Assembly (NCBI RefSeq): GCF_029543105.1
Contig: NZ_JARQXB010000004.1
Span: 62,001-126,000, forward strand
DNA length: 64,000 nucleotides
Source: Stenotrophomonas sp. HITSZ_GD
Lineage (GTDB): Bacteria > Pseudomonadota > Gammaproteobacteria > Xanthomonadales > Xanthomonadaceae
Reading direction: 5' to 3'
The first letter of the stretch is position 1, and every line of letters starts with the position of its first letter. A program made the translations under genes and the position numbers. The notes under the pieces are model-generated. The model had not been told where the DNA came from. It ran no database searches and was given only the letters and a program-made list of their open reading frames with translations. Shown one piece after another: positions 8,083 to 18,798 of the stretch.

Positions 8083-8404
8083 ACCGATTCGCATCAAGCC
8101 GAAAGCGCGCCTCTGACGCCCGGGAATCGCCCTCAGTTGCGCGATGCGCATCCGCCGCTGGCTGGTAGCAAACATTAGGTCGGACGGTGCTTATTGCTAG
8201 TGCTAGGTACCGATGTCCGGGCGGTTATAAACGGCAGTTTCCTGAGGAACCCGGCATACGCGGATTGCGTTCCGCCTTGCCCCTGAAAGGCCTCCAATAT
8301 CCGGGAAAATTTACGGGCGCGACTAGGTAGATCAGGCGCTTACTGAGGGTGATCCGGGAAAATATCGCTATGTAAGTCGTTGATCTGTAAGCTTAGATGT
8401 CCTA
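8083..8404. other. Relic of integrated element, right part
   Basis: No gene found on either strand. It contains the second member of the diverged repeat (8236-8272), which could encode a fragment similar to the first (GSF, then N, Y and C at matching spacing) but is broken by a stop. It ends at the duplicated tRNA-Lys 3' half. Confidence 0.45.
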
Positions 8405-8450
8405 ACTCTTAATCAATAGGTCCAAGGTTCGAATCCTTGGCGGCCCACCA
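8405..8450 (+). repeat. Duplicated 3' half of tRNA-Lys (attachment-site remnant)
   Basis: 46 bp matching positions 7309-7354 of tRNA-Lys with one difference (A to G, turning an A-T acceptor pair into G-T). It includes part of the anticodon loop, the T-arm and CCA, but there is no 5' half upstream, so it is not a tRNA gene. This is the usual scar of an element that integrated by site-specific recombination at a tRNA 3' end. Confidence 0.85.
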
Positions 8451-8456
8451 AAAAAG

Positions 8457-8489
8457 AAAGGCACCCGCTCCGGCGGGTGCCTTTTTCTT
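8457..8489 (+). terminator. Terminator after the tRNA-Lys copy
   Basis: 12-bp stem AAAGGCACCCGC / GCGGGTGCCTTT with TCCG loop, followed by TTCTTT. Probably the ancestral terminator of tRNA-Lys, now displaced by about 1.1 kb. Confidence 0.8.
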
Positions 8490-8546
8490 TGCCGGTTGCC
8501 CTGCAACAATGGCTCGCCCCCGACCCGCTCGGACCGGGGATGCGAA

Positions 8547-8631
<85 letters not shown>

Positions 8632-8644
8632 TCTGCGGGCCGCG

Positions 8645-8669
8645 CGGCGGCCGCTGGCAGCGGCCGCCG
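8645..8669. repeat. Strong GC hairpin between tRNA-Leu and tig
   Basis: Perfect 11-bp inverted repeat CGGCGGCCGCT / AGCGGCCGCCG with a 3-nt loop, 13 bp after tRNA-Leu. No T-run follows, so it is not a classical terminator. It could be a processing or stability element for the tRNA or the tig leader. Confidence 0.55.
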
Positions 8670-8765
8670 GAATCGGCGAAACTAGCCGGCTCAGGCGCTG
8701 TGCGCCTTCCTCAACCCGCTCAATCATTTCGTGCCGACCGGGGCTGGTCGGTGGCAGGAGTCAAC

Positions 8766-10061
8766 ATGCAAGCTTCGATCGAATCCACCGGCAACCTGGA
8801 ACGCCGCCTGACCTTCACCCTGCCGGAGGAGCGCCTGGAGTCCCACATCGGCGGCCGCCTGAGCGAGATCGCGCGCACCGCGCGCATCAAGGGCTTCCGT
8901 CCGGGCAAGGTGCCGGCCAAGGTGATCGAGCAGCGCTTCGGGCCGCAGGTCCGCGCCGAGGCGATGGACGGCCTGCTGCGCGAGACCTTCGAATCGGCGA
9001 TCCGCGAACATTCGCTGCGCCTGGCGGGCAACCCGCGCATCGACAAGGCCGGCGAGGGCGAGTTCGACTTCGTGGCCACCTTCGAGGTGGTGCCGGACTT
9101 CGGCGAGATCGACGTGACCAAGCTCAACGTCATCCGCCACACCGCCGAGGTGACCGATGCCGACATCGACCAGATGATCGAGAACCTGCGCCTGCAGCGC
9201 CGTACCTGGCAGCCGGTCGAGCGCGGCGCCAAGGAAGGTGACCTGGTCGCGCTGGAGACCTGGTCGCAGGCCGGCGACGAGCGCCTGCCGGCCGAGGGCG
9301 TGGAGCGCGGCTCCTCGATCCTGGGCTCGGGCGTGATGTTCGACCAGATCGAGAAGGGCCTGGAAGGCCTGGCCAAGGGCGAGGAGAAGACCCTGTCGGT
9401 CGATTTCCCGGCCGACTGGCGCGTGCCGCAGCTGGCCGGCAAGACCGTCCAGGTCCACCTGAAGGCGGTCGAGGTCTCCGAGCCGGTGCTGCCGGAGGTC
9501 AACAAGGAGTTCATCAAGAGCTTCGGCGTGAAGAACGGCGAGGTCGAGCAGTTCCGCGCCGACATCCGTTCCAACTTGGAGCGCGAGCTCAAGGGCGCGC
9601 TGATGAACCGCCTGCGCCGCGAGGTGGGTGAGCAGCTGATCGCCGCCTATGCCCATGTCGAGCTGCCGCCGCGCCTGGTGGAGAACGAGGCCCGCAGCAT
9701 GCTGATGCAGCAGGTGGAGCAGATGCGCCGCGCCGGCCGCGACCCGGGCCAGCCGCCGGCCGACGCCCACCAGGGCTTCACCGACGCGGCCGCCAAGCGC
9801 GTGCTGGTCGGCCTGCTGGTCGGCGAGGTTGCGCGGACCAACCAGCTGCGCCTGGATCCGAAGCGGGTGAACGAAACCCTGCGCCTGATCGCCTCCACCT
9901 ACGAAGAGCCGGAGCAGGTCATTGAGATGTACCGCAACGACCCCCAGTTGATGGGCAGCCTCCAGAACCGCGTGATGGAAGAGCAGGTGATCGACTGGAT
10001 CGCCGAGCGCGCCCAGCACACCGAGCAGGGCCTGTCGTTCCAGGAAGCTATCCGCAATTGA
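8766..10061 (+). CDS. tig: Trigger factor
   Basis: Ribosome-associated chaperone and peptidyl-prolyl isomerase, 431 residues. The N-terminal ribosome-binding domain carries the signature near residues 40-50 (GFRPGKVP, a form of the GFRxGxxP motif). An FKBP-type domain sits in the middle (about 150-245), followed by the long helical C-terminal chaperone domain. Start ATG at 8766 follows GGAG. The frame runs further upstream through tRNA-Leu, which is not coding. It is followed by clpP and clpX, the standard order. Confidence 0.97.
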   Translation: MQASIESTGNLERRLTFTLPEERLESHIGGRLSEIARTARIKGFRPGKVPAKVIEQRFGPQVRAEAMDGLLRETFESAIREHSLRLAGNPRIDKAGEGEFDFVATFEVVPDFGEIDVTKLNVIRHTAEVTDADIDQMIENLRLQRRTWQPVERGAKEGDLVALETWSQAGDERLPAEGVERGSSILGSGVMFDQIEKGLEGLAKGEEKTLSVDFPADWRVPQLAGKTVQVHLKAVEVSEPVLPEVNKEFIKSFGVKNGEVEQFRADIRSNLERELKGALMNRLRREVGEQLIAAYAHVELPPRLVENEARSMLMQQVEQMRRAGRDPGQPPADAHQGFTDAAAKRVLVGLLVGEVARTNQLRLDPKRVNETLRLIASTYEEPEQVIEMYRNDPQLMGSLQNRVMEEQVIDWIAERAQHTEQGLSFQEAIRN

Positions 10062-10102
10062 CCCGGGTGCCGGCGCAGGTCGGTGCCACAACAGGAAGAC
10101 CG

Positions 10103-10729
10103 ATGAGCATTGAGACCAAAGCCCTGAACCTGGTGCCGATGGTGGTCGAGCAGACCAGCCGCGGCGAGCGCGCCTACGACATCTACTCGCGTCTGCTGAA
10201 AGAACGGCTGATCTTCCTGGTCGGCCCGATCGACGACCACGTCGCCAACGTGGTCATCGCCCAGCTGCTGTTCCTGGAAGCGGAGAACCCGGAAAAGGAC
10301 ATCAGCATCTACATCAACTCGCCCGGCGGCGTGGTCACCGCCGGCATGGCGATCTACGACACCATGCAGTACATCAAGCCTGACGTGAGCACCATCTGCG
10401 TCGGCCAGGCAGCCAGCATGGGCGCCTTGCTGCTGGCGGCCGGCGCGGCCGGCAAGCGTTACGCGCTGCCGAACTCGCGCGTGATGATCCACCAGCCGCT
10501 GGGTGGCTTCCAGGGCCAGGCGACGGATATCGACATCCATGCCCGCGAGATCCTGACCCTGCGTTCGCGCCTGAACGAGGTGCTGGCCAAGCACACCGGC
10601 CAGTCGCTGGAGACCATCGCGCGGGACACCGAGCGCGACAACTTCAAGAGCGCGGTGGACGCCCAGGCGTACGGCCTGGTCGACCAGGTGCTGGAGCGTC
10701 GCCCGGACGAGTCGATCCAGGCGGGCTGA
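10103..10729 (+). CDS. clpP: ATP-dependent Clp protease proteolytic subunit
   Basis: Serine protease subunit of 208 residues that forms double heptameric rings and degrades substrates fed by ClpX or ClpA. Catalytic triad visible as S105 ([10 protein letters not shown]), H130 (VMIHQPLGG) and D179 (RDTERDNF). The N terminus [18 protein letters not shown] with a short propeptide is usual. It is 41 bp after tig and 136 bp before clpX. Confidence 0.97.
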   Translation: MSIETKALNLVPMVVEQTSRGERAYDIYSRLLKERLIFLVGPIDDHVANVVIAQLLFLEAENPEKDISIYINSPGGVVTAGMAIYDTMQYIKPDVSTICVGQAASMGALLLAAGAAGKRYALPNSRVMIHQPLGGFQGQATDIDIHAREILTLRSRLNEVLAKHTGQSLETIARDTERDNFKSAVDAQAYGLVDQVLERRPDESIQAG

Positions 10730-10769
10730 TCCAGCGTTTGACCGCCAAGGCACGGAAATCCAAGGCAAA

Positions 10770-10818
10770 ACCTGCGGGGTCGGGGTGGACTTTCGTCTCC
10801 CCGACCCTGTGCTATTCT
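10770..10818 (+). promoter_or_regulatory. Hairpin and candidate extended -10 promoter before clpX
   Basis: A hairpin GGGGTCGGGG / CCCCGACCC (10775-10807) is followed by an extended -10 element TGCTATTCT (10810-10818), 50-55 bp before the clpX start. The -35 region is weak. clpX may thus have its own promoter besides read-through from clpP. Confidence 0.4.
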
Positions 10819-10865
10819 CGAATCGAACCCCCGTTCACCGGGTGGGGCAACTGGGTAACAGAAGC

Positions 10866-12152
<1,287 letters not shown>

Positions 12153-12204
12153 TCCGGACGCCCGACGGCCAACTAACTGAGGCCAAAGGGTTTTCCCGAT
12201 TCCA

Positions 12205-12233
12205 CTTGCAAGGTTCCGACAATGGCCCCATAA
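12205..12233 (+). promoter_or_regulatory. Candidate sigma32 heat-shock promoter for lon
   Basis: CTTGCAA (12205-12211), a 14-bp spacer and CCCCATAA (12226-12233) match the sigma32 consensus (CTTGAAA, 11-16 bp, CCCCATNT) closely. The -10 element is embedded in the left arm of the terminator hairpin at 12221-12243. The lon start is 55 bp further on. Heat-shock control of lon is well established in enterobacteria, and here it is inferred from the motif. Confidence 0.65.
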
Positions 12234-12252
12234 CGGGGCCATTGGCTTTTTT
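12221..12252 (+). terminator. Terminator of clpX transcript
   Basis: Perfect 9-bp stem AATGGCCCC / GGGGCCATT with a 5-nt loop, then GGC and a run of six Ts. It lies between clpX and lon and overlaps the putative sigma32 -10 element. Confidence 0.8.
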
Positions 12253-12288
12253 GCCCCCCGAAAAACCGCATTCCCCGTGGAGCCCCCA

Positions 12289-14766
12289 ATGGCCCAGCCT
12301 GCTTCCGAAGTCCTGGATCTGCCCGTCCTGCCGCTGCGCGACGTGGTGGTGTTTCCCCATATGGTCATCCCGCTGTTCGTCGGCCGCGACAAATCCATGC
12401 GCGCGCTGGAACAGGCCATGGAGGCCGACAAGCGCATCCTGCTGGTCGCGCAGAAATCCGCCGAGACCGATGACCCCGGCGCCAGCGACCTCTACCCGGT
12501 CGGCACGCTCGCCCAGGTGCTGCAACTGCTGAAGCTGCCCGATGGCACGATCAAGGTGCTCGTCGAAGGCCTGTCGCGCGTCAACGTCGACCGTGTCGGC
12601 GAGCGCGACGGCGCCCTGCAGGGGCGCGGCGTGGAGATCGAGTCGGTCGAAGGCCGCGAGTCGCGCGAGGTCGAGGCGATCGCCCGCTCGCTGATGTCGC
12701 TGTTCGAGCAGTACGTCAAGACCAACCGCAAGCTACCGCCGGAACTGCTGCAGACGCTGGCCGGCATCGAGGAGCCGGGGCGCCTGGCAGACACCATCGC
12801 CGCGCACATCGGCGTACGCCTGGCCGACAAGCAGCGCCTGCTGGAGACCAGCGAGATCGGCGAACGGCTGGAGATGCTGGTCGGGCTGGTTGACGGCGAG
12901 ATCGACGTGCAGCAGCTGGAAAAGCGCATCCGCGGCCGCGTGAAGTCGCAGATGGAAAAGAGCCAGCGCGAGTACTACCTCAACGAACAGATGAAGGCCA
13001 TCCAGAAGGAACTGGGTGACCTGGACGACGCGCCGGGCGAGTTGGAAGAGTTGGCGCGCAAGGTCGCCGAGGCCGGCATGCCCAAGGCCGTGGAGACCAA
13101 GGCCAAGGCCGAGCTCAACAAGCTCAAGCAGATGTCGCCGATGTCGGCCGAAGCGGCGGTGGTGCGCAACTACCTTGACTGGCTGCTGGGCGTGCCGTGG
13201 AAGAAGCGCACCAAGGTGCGCAAGGACCTGAAGGTCGCGCAGGACACGCTCGACGCCGACCATTACGGCCTGGACAAGGTGAAGGACCGCATCCTCGAAT
13301 ACCTCGCGGTGCAGTCGCGCGTGAAGCAGATGAAGGGCCCGATCCTGTGCCTGGTCGGCCCGCCCGGCGTGGGCAAGACCTCGCTCGGCCAGTCCATCGC
13401 CAAGGCCACGAACCGCAAGTTCGTGCGCATGAGCCTGGGCGGCGTGCGTGACGAGGCGGAGATCCGCGGCCACCGTCGTACCTATGTGGGTTCGATGCCG
13501 GGCCGCATCGTGCAGAACCTCAACAAGGTCGGCAGCAAGAACCCGCTGTTCGTGCTCGACGAGATCGACAAGATGTCGATGGACTTCCGTGGCGATCCCT
13601 CGTCGGCGCTGCTGGAAGTGCTCGATCCGGAGCAGAACAACGCCTTCAACGACCACTACCTGGAAGTCGATCTCGACCTGTCCGAAGTGATGTTCGTGGC
13701 GACTTCCAACTCGCTCAACATCCCCGGCCCGCTGCTGGACCGCATGGAGGTCATTCGCATCCCCGGCTACACCGAGGACGAGAAGCTCAACATCGCCATG
13801 CGCTACTTGGTGCCCAAGCAGATCAAGGCCAACGGCCTGGCGCCGGAGGAGTTGGCGATCGAGGAGGACGCGATCCGCGACGTGGTGCGGTTCTATACGC
13901 GCGAATCGGGCGTGCGCAACCTCGAGCGCGAGATCGCCAAGATCTGCCGCAAGGTGGTGAAGGAGATCGCGCTGGCCGGCCCGCAGCCGGTTGCCAAGAA
14001 GGCCGCCAAGAAGACGGCCGCGCGCAAGGCCAAGGCGCTGGTCACGGTGTCTTCCAAGAACCTGGACAAGTACTTGGGTGTGCGCCGCTTCGACTTCGGC
14101 CGCGCCGAGGAAGAGAACGAGATCGGCCTGGTCACCGGGCTGGCGTGGACGGAAGTCGGTGGCGATCTGCTGCAGATCGAATCGACGCTGGTACCGGGCA
14201 AGGGCCAGTTGATCCTCACCGGCCAGTTGGGCAACGTGATGAAGGAGTCCGCGTCGGCGGCCCTGTCGGTGGTGCGCGCGCGCGCCGAGGCGTTGGGCAT
14301 CGACGTCGACTTCCTGCAGAAGCACGACGTGCACGTGCACGTGCCCGACGGTGCCACGCCGAAGGACGGCCCGAGCGCCGGTGCGGCGATGGTCACCTCG
14401 CTGGTGTCGATGCTCACCAAGGTGCCGGTGCGCGCGGACGTGGCCATGACGGGCGAGATCACCTTGCGCGGCCGCGTCTCGGCCATCGGCGGCTTGAAGG
14501 AAAAATTGCTGGCCGCATTGCGCGGCGGCATCCGCACCGTGTTGATCCCGGAAGAGAACCGCAAGGACCTGGCCGACATCCCCGCCAATGTGACCCGCGA
14601 CCTGGAGATCATTCCAGTGAAGTGGGTGGACGAAGTGCTTGACCTCGCACTGGAGACGCCGCTGCGTCCCAAGTCCAAGGCCAAGGGCAAGGCGCGCGAC
14701 GGCGGCCGGGTGGCGACGGTTCGCGGCAAGTCCAAGCCCACGGGGACGGCGCGCGTCAAGCACTGA
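12289..14766 (+). CDS. lon: ATP-dependent protease Lon
   Basis: Cytoplasmic AAA+ protease of 825 residues. The N-terminal substrate-binding LON domain covers about 10-205, Walker A GPPGVGKT is at 357-364, and the protease domain has catalytic S696 in DGPSAG and K739 in GGLKEK. Between the AAA+ and protease domains (about 565-583) there is an Ala/Lys-rich insert, and the C terminus is a basic tail (about 800-825). Both are absent from E. coli Lon. I chose ATG 12289, which has GTGGAG 7 nt before it, over GTG 12277. Confidence 0.96.
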   Translation: MAQPASEVLDLPVLPLRDVVVFPHMVIPLFVGRDKSMRALEQAMEADKRILLVAQKSAETDDPGASDLYPVGTLAQVLQLLKLPDGTIKVLVEGLSRVNVDRVGERDGALQGRGVEIESVEGRESREVEAIARSLMSLFEQYVKTNRKLPPELLQTLAGIEEPGRLADTIAAHIGVRLADKQRLLETSEIGERLEMLVGLVDGEIDVQQLEKRIRGRVKSQMEKSQREYYLNEQMKAIQKELGDLDDAPGELEELARKVAEAGMPKAVETKAKAELNKLKQMSPMSAEAAVVRNYLDWLLGVPWKKRTKVRKDLKVAQDTLDADHYGLDKVKDRILEYLAVQSRVKQMKGPILCLVGPPGVGKTSLGQSIAKATNRKFVRMSLGGVRDEAEIRGHRRTYVGSMPGRIVQNLNKVGSKNPLFVLDEIDKMSMDFRGDPSSALLEVLDPEQNNAFNDHYLEVDLDLSEVMFVATSNSLNIPGPLLDRMEVIRIPGYTEDEKLNIAMRYLVPKQIKANGLAPEELAIEEDAIRDVVRFYTRESGVRNLEREIAKICRKVVKEIALAGPQPVAKKAAKKTAARKAKALVTVSSKNLDKYLGVRRFDFGRAEEENEIGLVTGLAWTEVGGDLLQIESTLVPGKGQLILTGQLGNVMKESASAALSVVRARAEALGIDVDFLQKHDVHVHVPDGATPKDGPSAGAAMVTSLVSMLTKVPVRADVAMTGEITLRGRVSAIGGLKEKLLAALRGGIRTVLIPEENRKDLADIPANVTRDLEIIPVKWVDEVLDLALETPLRPKSKAKGKARDGGRVATVRGKSKPTGTARVKH

Positions 14767-14826
14767 TGCCGGTCGTCCCGAGCAGCGAAAAATGGCTGAA
14801 AACCCGCGTCGTTATTGGGTTTTAGG

Positions 14827-14855
14827 TTGCGTGGGTAGGGTCCCGCTGGTATAAA
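14827..14855 (+). promoter_or_regulatory. Candidate sigma70 promoter for hup
   Basis: TTGCGT, a 17-bp spacer and TATAAA, about 125 bp upstream of the HU gene. The intervening leader contains a GC-rich inverted repeat TCGCGG...CCGCGA followed by TTTT, which may end lon transcripts or structure the hup leader. Confidence 0.6.
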
Positions 14856-14980
14856 AGCACGACTCGCGGAGCGGCCCTGAGGGGCGTGCTGGGCGATACG
14901 AAATGTGGTCGCGGTCGCCTTGCTAAGAAGGGGCCGCGATTTTCGATTCCGCGGCGAGACCGCAAAAGGAGTTCAAAAGA

Positions 14981-15253
14981 ATGAATAAAACCGAATTGAT
15001 CGATGGCGTTGCCGCTGCTGCAGACATCTCCAAGGCTGAAGCCGGCCGTGCCGTTGACGCGGTGGTCAGCGAAATCACCAAGGCCCTCAAGAAGGGCGAC
15101 TCCGTGACGCTGGTGGGCTTCGGCACGTTCCAGGTCCGCGCCCGTGCAGAGCGCACCGGCCGCAACCCGAAGACCGGCGACACCATCAAGATCGCTGCTT
15201 CGAAGAATCCCTCCTTCAAGGCTGGTAAAGCGCTGAAGGATGCCGTAAACTAA
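14981..15253 (+). CDS. hup: DNA-binding protein HU
   Basis: Histone-like nucleoid protein of 90 residues that bends DNA as a dimer. It starts [14 protein letters not shown] and contains the signature [21 protein letters not shown], whose Pro inserts between base pairs. GGAG lies 10 nt before the ATG. Location after lon is the conserved order for hupB. A tRNA-Val follows after 11 bp. Confidence 0.96.
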   Translation: MNKTELIDGVAAAADISKAEAGRAVDAVVSEITKALKKGDSVTLVGFGTFQVRARAERTGRNPKTGDTIKIAASKNPSFKAGKALKDAVN

Positions 15254-15264
15254 TCGACTCGCTG

Positions 15265-15339
15265 GGGTGCTTAGCTCAGCGGTAGAGCGTCTCCCTTACA
15301 AGGAGAGGGTCGGGGGTTCGAAACCCTCAGCACCCACCA
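15265..15339 (+). tRNA. tRNA-Val (anticodon TAC)
   Basis: 75 nt with CCA. Acceptor stem GGGTGCT/AGCACCC, anticodon stem TCTCC/GGAGA with loop CTTACAA. Only 11 bp after hup, so possibly co-transcribed with it. Confidence 0.97.
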
Positions 15340-15366
15340 AGCACCACGGCAAAAGTTTTGATGTGC

Positions 15367-15443
15367 GGAGCGGTAGTTCAGCTGGTTAGAATGCTGGCCT
15401 GTCACGCCGGAGGTCGCGGGTTCGAGTCCCGTCCGCTCCGCCA
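15367..15443 (+). tRNA. tRNA-Asp (anticodon GTC), copy 1
   Basis: 77 nt with CCA. Acceptor GGAGCGG/CCGCTCC, anticodon loop CTGTCAC. Identical in sequence to copy 2 at 15524-15600. A hairpin AAGCCCC/GGGGCTT follows at 15453-15476. Confidence 0.97.
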
Positions 15444-15452
15444 GTTACATCG

Positions 15453-15476
15453 AAGCCCCTGAGAGATCGGGGGCTT
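15453..15476 (+). terminator. Hairpin after tRNA-Asp copy 1
   Basis: AAGCCCC / GGGGCTT stem with an 8-10-nt loop. The trailing sequence (CGCTTTCTCC) is only moderately T-rich, so it may end transcription partially or mark tRNA processing. Confidence 0.55.
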
Positions 15477-15523
15477 CGCTTTCTCCGAAGTGATTCGGAG
15501 CGAGCACACGGTTTGAAAAATGC

Positions 15524-15600
15524 GGAGCGGTAGTTCAGCTGGTTAGAATGCTGGCCTGTCACGCCGGAGGTCGCGGGTTCGAGTCCCGTCCGCTCCGCCA
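15524..15600 (+). tRNA. tRNA-Asp (anticodon GTC), copy 2
   Basis: Exact duplicate of the tRNA-Asp 80 bp upstream, including three bases of 5' flank (TGC). Recent tandem duplication or gene conversion is likely. Confidence 0.97.
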
Positions 15601-15607
15601 TTCATCC

Positions 15608-15639
15608 AAGCCCCCTGCGAAAGCAGGGGGCTTTTTTTT
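15608..15639 (+). terminator. Terminator of the tRNA-Val/Asp cluster
   Basis: 11-bp stem AAGCCCCCTGC / GCAGGGGGCTT with GAAA loop and an eight-T tail. A strong canonical terminator, 7 bp after tRNA-Asp copy 2. Confidence 0.9.
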
Positions 15640-15818
15640 CGCCATGACGAAATCCGCCCCTGGCCTCTGATCTCCATTCCGACGCAGAGAACCGTTGGGC
15701 CATGCGCGCGATAGCCCCCGCACCGAGCAGCGCCCGAACAGCAGCGCCGGCCCCGTTGGGACCCAGCCCCCGAAGCAGGTACACTGGGTGGCTCGCCCAT
15801 AGGCCCCGATTCGTCCCA

Positions 15819-17795
15819 ATGCTGCAGAAACTTCGCGACAAGACCTCCGGCTGGATCGTCACCCTCATCATGGGGCTGCTGATGATCCCGTTCCTGTTCG
15901 TCATCGACAGCAGCTATCTCGGCGGCATGGGCGCCAACGATGTCGCCCGCGTGCAGGCCCCGCCCAAGTGGTGGACCTCGGCCCCGTCGTGGTGGCCGGC
16001 CTCGCTGCTGTGGCAGCACCGCGACATCAGCACCGCGCAGTTCCGAGAGCGCTTCGAGCAGGTCCGCATGCAGACCCGCCAGCAGCAAGGCGATAACTTC
16101 GACGCGCAGCGCTTCGAATCCACGGAGAACAAGCTCGCTGCGCTGGACCAGTTGGTCGACGAGGAAGTCGCTCGCCTAGCCGCCGAACGGGCCGGCGTGG
16201 TTGTCAGCGATGACGCCGTGCGCAACACCATCGCCAGCATTCCGGGTTTCCAGACCAACGGCAAGTTCGACCCGGCGCTCTACCGCGAGCAGCTTGCGCG
16301 TGGCCTGCCGGCGCGCACCCCCGCGCAGTTCGAACAGCTCGTGCGCGACAGCCTGCAGCAGTCGCTGATTCCCTCGGCCATCGCCACCTCGGCGTTCGCC
16401 AGCAAGGCCGATTTCGAACGTGCCATCCGCCTGATGGGCGAAAGCCGCGACGTCACGCTCGGCGTGCTGCCGCCACAGGAAATGGATGCCGCGCCGGTTA
16501 CCGATGCGCAGATCCAGGAGTGGTACAAGGCACACCCGGCCGACTTCCGCCAGCCGGAGATGGTGGCCATCGAATTCGTCGAGCTCAACGGCGCGAACCT
16601 GCCGGCCGCGCAGCCGGCCGACGAGGCGACGCTGCGCAAGCGCTACGAAGAAGAGAAGTCGCGCTTCGTCGAAGCCGAACAGCGCCAGACCTCGCACATC
16701 CTGGTCGCGGTGCCGGCCAACGCCGATGCCGCTGCGCAGAAGGCGGCCGAAGAGAAGGCCAACAAGCTCGCCGCCGAAGCGCGCCAGCCCGGCGCCGACT
16801 TCGCCGCGCTCGCCAAGGCCAATTCCGACGACCCGGGCTCCAAGGACGCCGGCGGCGATCTGGGCTGGGTGGAGAAGGGCGTGATGGTCAAGCCGTTCGA
16901 GGATGCGGTTTTCGCCGCCAAGCCGAACGAGATCGTCGGCCCGGTGAAGTCCGAGTTCGGTTACCACGTGATCGTGGTCCGCGGAGTCAAGGGCGGGCAG
17001 GGCAAGTCGTTCGAGGAAGTGCGCGACCAGCTCGCCGCCGAGCAGCTCAAGGCCGATGCCGACAAGGGCTACGCCGACCAGAGCGGCAAGCTCGTCGACC
17101 TGGTGATGAAGAACCCGACCGAACTGGCCGGCGCCGCCAAGCAGATGAACCTGCCGGTGCAGACGCTGGGCCCGTTCTCGCGCGCCGACGCCAGCGGCAT
17201 CGCCGCCAACCCGGCGGTGCAGCGCGTGGTGTTCTCCGAGGCCGCCATCCAGGACGGCACGGTCAGCGACCCGATCGAGCTGGCGCCCAACCACAGCGTG
17301 CTGGTGCGCGTGACCCAGCACACCGCCGAGCAGACCCTGCCGCTGGAAAAGGTGCGCGACCGCGTGGTTGCCGCCATCCATGCCGATCGCACCCACCAGG
17401 CGGCCGCCAAGCAGGCCGATGCGCTGGTCGAGCGGCTGCGCAAGGGCGAGACGCTGGAAGCCATCGCGCCGGGCGCGCAGCTGCAGGTCAGCCCGTTGCC
17501 GACCCTGCAGCGCGGCATGCCGATGCCGACCGCCGCGGCCAACCGCGTCTTCTTCGCCGCGCCTGTGCCGGCCGAGGGCAAGCCGTCGGTGGGCAAGGTC
17601 GACCTGGGCGCCGGCCGCTATGCCGTGTTCCTGGTCAACAAGGTCACCCCGGGCGACCTCAGCAAGCTGCCGCCGGGCCAGCTGGAAACGCTGCAGGGCC
17701 AGTTCGCCGGCATGCAGGGCGAAGCCGCCCAGCGCGCCTGGCTGGAAGGCGTGCGCAAGCAGTTCAAGGTCACCATCCACGAAGCGCAGCTGTAA
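15819..17795 (+). CDS. ppiD: Periplasmic folding chaperone / peptidyl-prolyl isomerase PpiD-like
   Basis: SurA/PpiD family, 658 residues. It begins MLQKLRDKTSGW and has one N-terminal membrane anchor (about 12-35, VTLIMGLLMIPFLFVI). A SurA-N-like helical chaperone domain follows, with a parvulin (PpiC) domain at about 285-395 (RQTSHILVA ... FGYHVIVV) and a helical C-terminal half. It probably assists outer-membrane and periplasmic proteins leaving the Sec translocon. The open frame reaches back to 15702, but the ATG at 15819 gives the typical short cytoplasmic N terminus. Confidence 0.88.
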   Translation: MLQKLRDKTSGWIVTLIMGLLMIPFLFVIDSSYLGGMGANDVARVQAPPKWWTSAPSWWPASLLWQHRDISTAQFRERFEQVRMQTRQQQGDNFDAQRFESTENKLAALDQLVDEEVARLAAERAGVVVSDDAVRNTIASIPGFQTNGKFDPALYREQLARGLPARTPAQFEQLVRDSLQQSLIPSAIATSAFASKADFERAIRLMGESRDVTLGVLPPQEMDAAPVTDAQIQEWYKAHPADFRQPEMVAIEFVELNGANLPAAQPADEATLRKRYEEEKSRFVEAEQRQTSHILVAVPANADAAAQKAAEEKANKLAAEARQPGADFAALAKANSDDPGSKDAGGDLGWVEKGVMVKPFEDAVFAAKPNEIVGPVKSEFGYHVIVVRGVKGGQGKSFEEVRDQLAAEQLKADADKGYADQSGKLVDLVMKNPTELAGAAKQMNLPVQTLGPFSRADASGIAANPAVQRVVFSEAAIQDGTVSDPIELAPNHSVLVRVTQHTAEQTLPLEKVRDRVVAAIHADRTHQAAAKQADALVERLRKGETLEAIAPGAQLQVSPLPTLQRGMPMPTAAANRVFFAAPVPAEGKPSVGKVDLGAGRYAVFLVNKVTPGDLSKLPPGQLETLQGQFAGMQGEAAQRAWLEGVRKQFKVTIHEAQL

Positions 17796-17823
17796 GCGGC
17801 CGCGCCAGCCCGTGGAAAGAACG

Positions 17824-17849
17824 AACCCGGCCTTTGCGCCGGGTTTTTT
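17824..17849 (+). terminator. Terminator after ppiD
   Basis: Stem AACCCGGC / GCCGGGTT with CTTTGC loop and a T-run, about 30 bp after the ppiD stop. Confidence 0.85.
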
Positions 17850-17869
17850 CTTGCCGCGTGCGGACCAAC

Positions 17870-17894
17870 AAAAAGCCCGGCTTTCGCCGGGCTC
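17870..17894 (-). terminator. Terminator after fabI
   Basis: Stem GAGCCCGGC / GCCGGGCTT with GAAA loop and a five-T tail on the minus strand, 25 bp after the fabI stop. It forms a back-to-back pair with the ppiD terminator. Confidence 0.85.
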
Positions 17895-17918
17895 TTCTTC
17901 AAGCGCGGAGGACGTGGA

Positions 17919-18725
17919 TCAGCCCACGTCGTCCAGGCCGGTCATGCCGAGGATGTTGTAGCCGGCATCCACGTAGGTCACCTCGCCGGTGACGCCCGCG
18001 GCCAGGTCCGAGCACAGGAAGGCGCCGACATTGCCGACGTCTTCGATGGTGACGGTGCGCCGCAGCGGCGCGTACTGCTCGACGTGGCCGAGGATCTTGC
18101 GGAAGCTGCCGATGCCCGACGCCGCCAGCGTCTTGATCGGACCGGCCGAGATCGCGTTGACGCGGATGCCCTCGGCACCGAGGTTCAGCGCCAGGTAGCG
18201 CACCGTCGCCTCCAGGCTCGCCTTCGCCACGCCCATCACGTTGTAGTTCGGCAGCGCGCGTTCGGCGCCGAGATAGCTCAGGGTCAACACCGAGCTCGGG
18301 TGGCCGGTCAGCAGCGGGCGGGCGGCCTTGGTCAGCGCGGCCAGCGAGTAGGCCGAGATGTCCTGCGCGATGCGGAAGCCTTCGCGGTCCAGGCCATCGA
18401 GGAAGCCGCCGGCCAGCGCTTCGCGCGGGGCGAAGGCGATCGCGTGCACCAGGATGTCCAGGCGGTCCCAGCGCTTGCCCAGCTCGTCGAAGCACGCCTG
18501 GATCTGGGCGTCGTCGGCCACGTCCAGCGGCAGCACGATGTCGCTGCCGAACTGCTCGGCCGCCTTCTGCACCCGCGATTTCAGCTTCTCGTTCTGGTAG
18601 GTGAAGGCCAGTTCGGCGCCTTCGCGGTGCATGGCCTCGGCGATGCCGCTGGCGATGGAGCGTTCGCTGGCGATGCCGGTGATGAGGGCGCGCTTGCCTT
18701 GCAGGAAACCCATTTCGTTGCTCAC
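17919..18725 (-). CDS. fabI: Enoyl-[acyl-carrier-protein] reductase FabI
   Basis: NADH-dependent enoyl-ACP reductase of 268 residues, the last step of each fatty-acid elongation cycle. It is an SDR fold with the FabI-type nucleotide motif [13 protein letters not shown] and catalytic residues Y151, Y161 and K168 with Tyr-X6-Lys spacing (YNVMGVAK), the pattern of triclosan-type FabI. Some xanthomonads use FabV instead; this sequence is clearly FabI-like. Confidence 0.93.
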   Translation of the reverse strand: MSNEMGFLQGKRALITGIASERSIASGIAEAMHREGAELAFTYQNEKLKSRVQKAAEQFGSDIVLPLDVADDAQIQACFDELGKRWDRLDILVHAIAFAPREALAGGFLDGLDREGFRIAQDISAYSLAALTKAARPLLTGHPSSVLTLSYLGAERALPNYNVMGVAKASLEATVRYLALNLGAEGIRVNAISAGPIKTLAASGIGSFRKILGHVEQYAPLRRTVTIEDVGNVGAFLCSDLAAGVTGEVTYVDAGYNILGMTGLDDVG

Positions 18726-18798
18726 AGTGTTGAGTGATCGCGGTAGTGTGCCACGAATACCCGGACTTCCGTACGGTTGACGGGCGTTCCGGATGGCG

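Noticed and set aside
8405-8450. A second tRNA-Lys gene
   Set aside because: Only the 3' half is present; no 5' acceptor or D-arm upstream.
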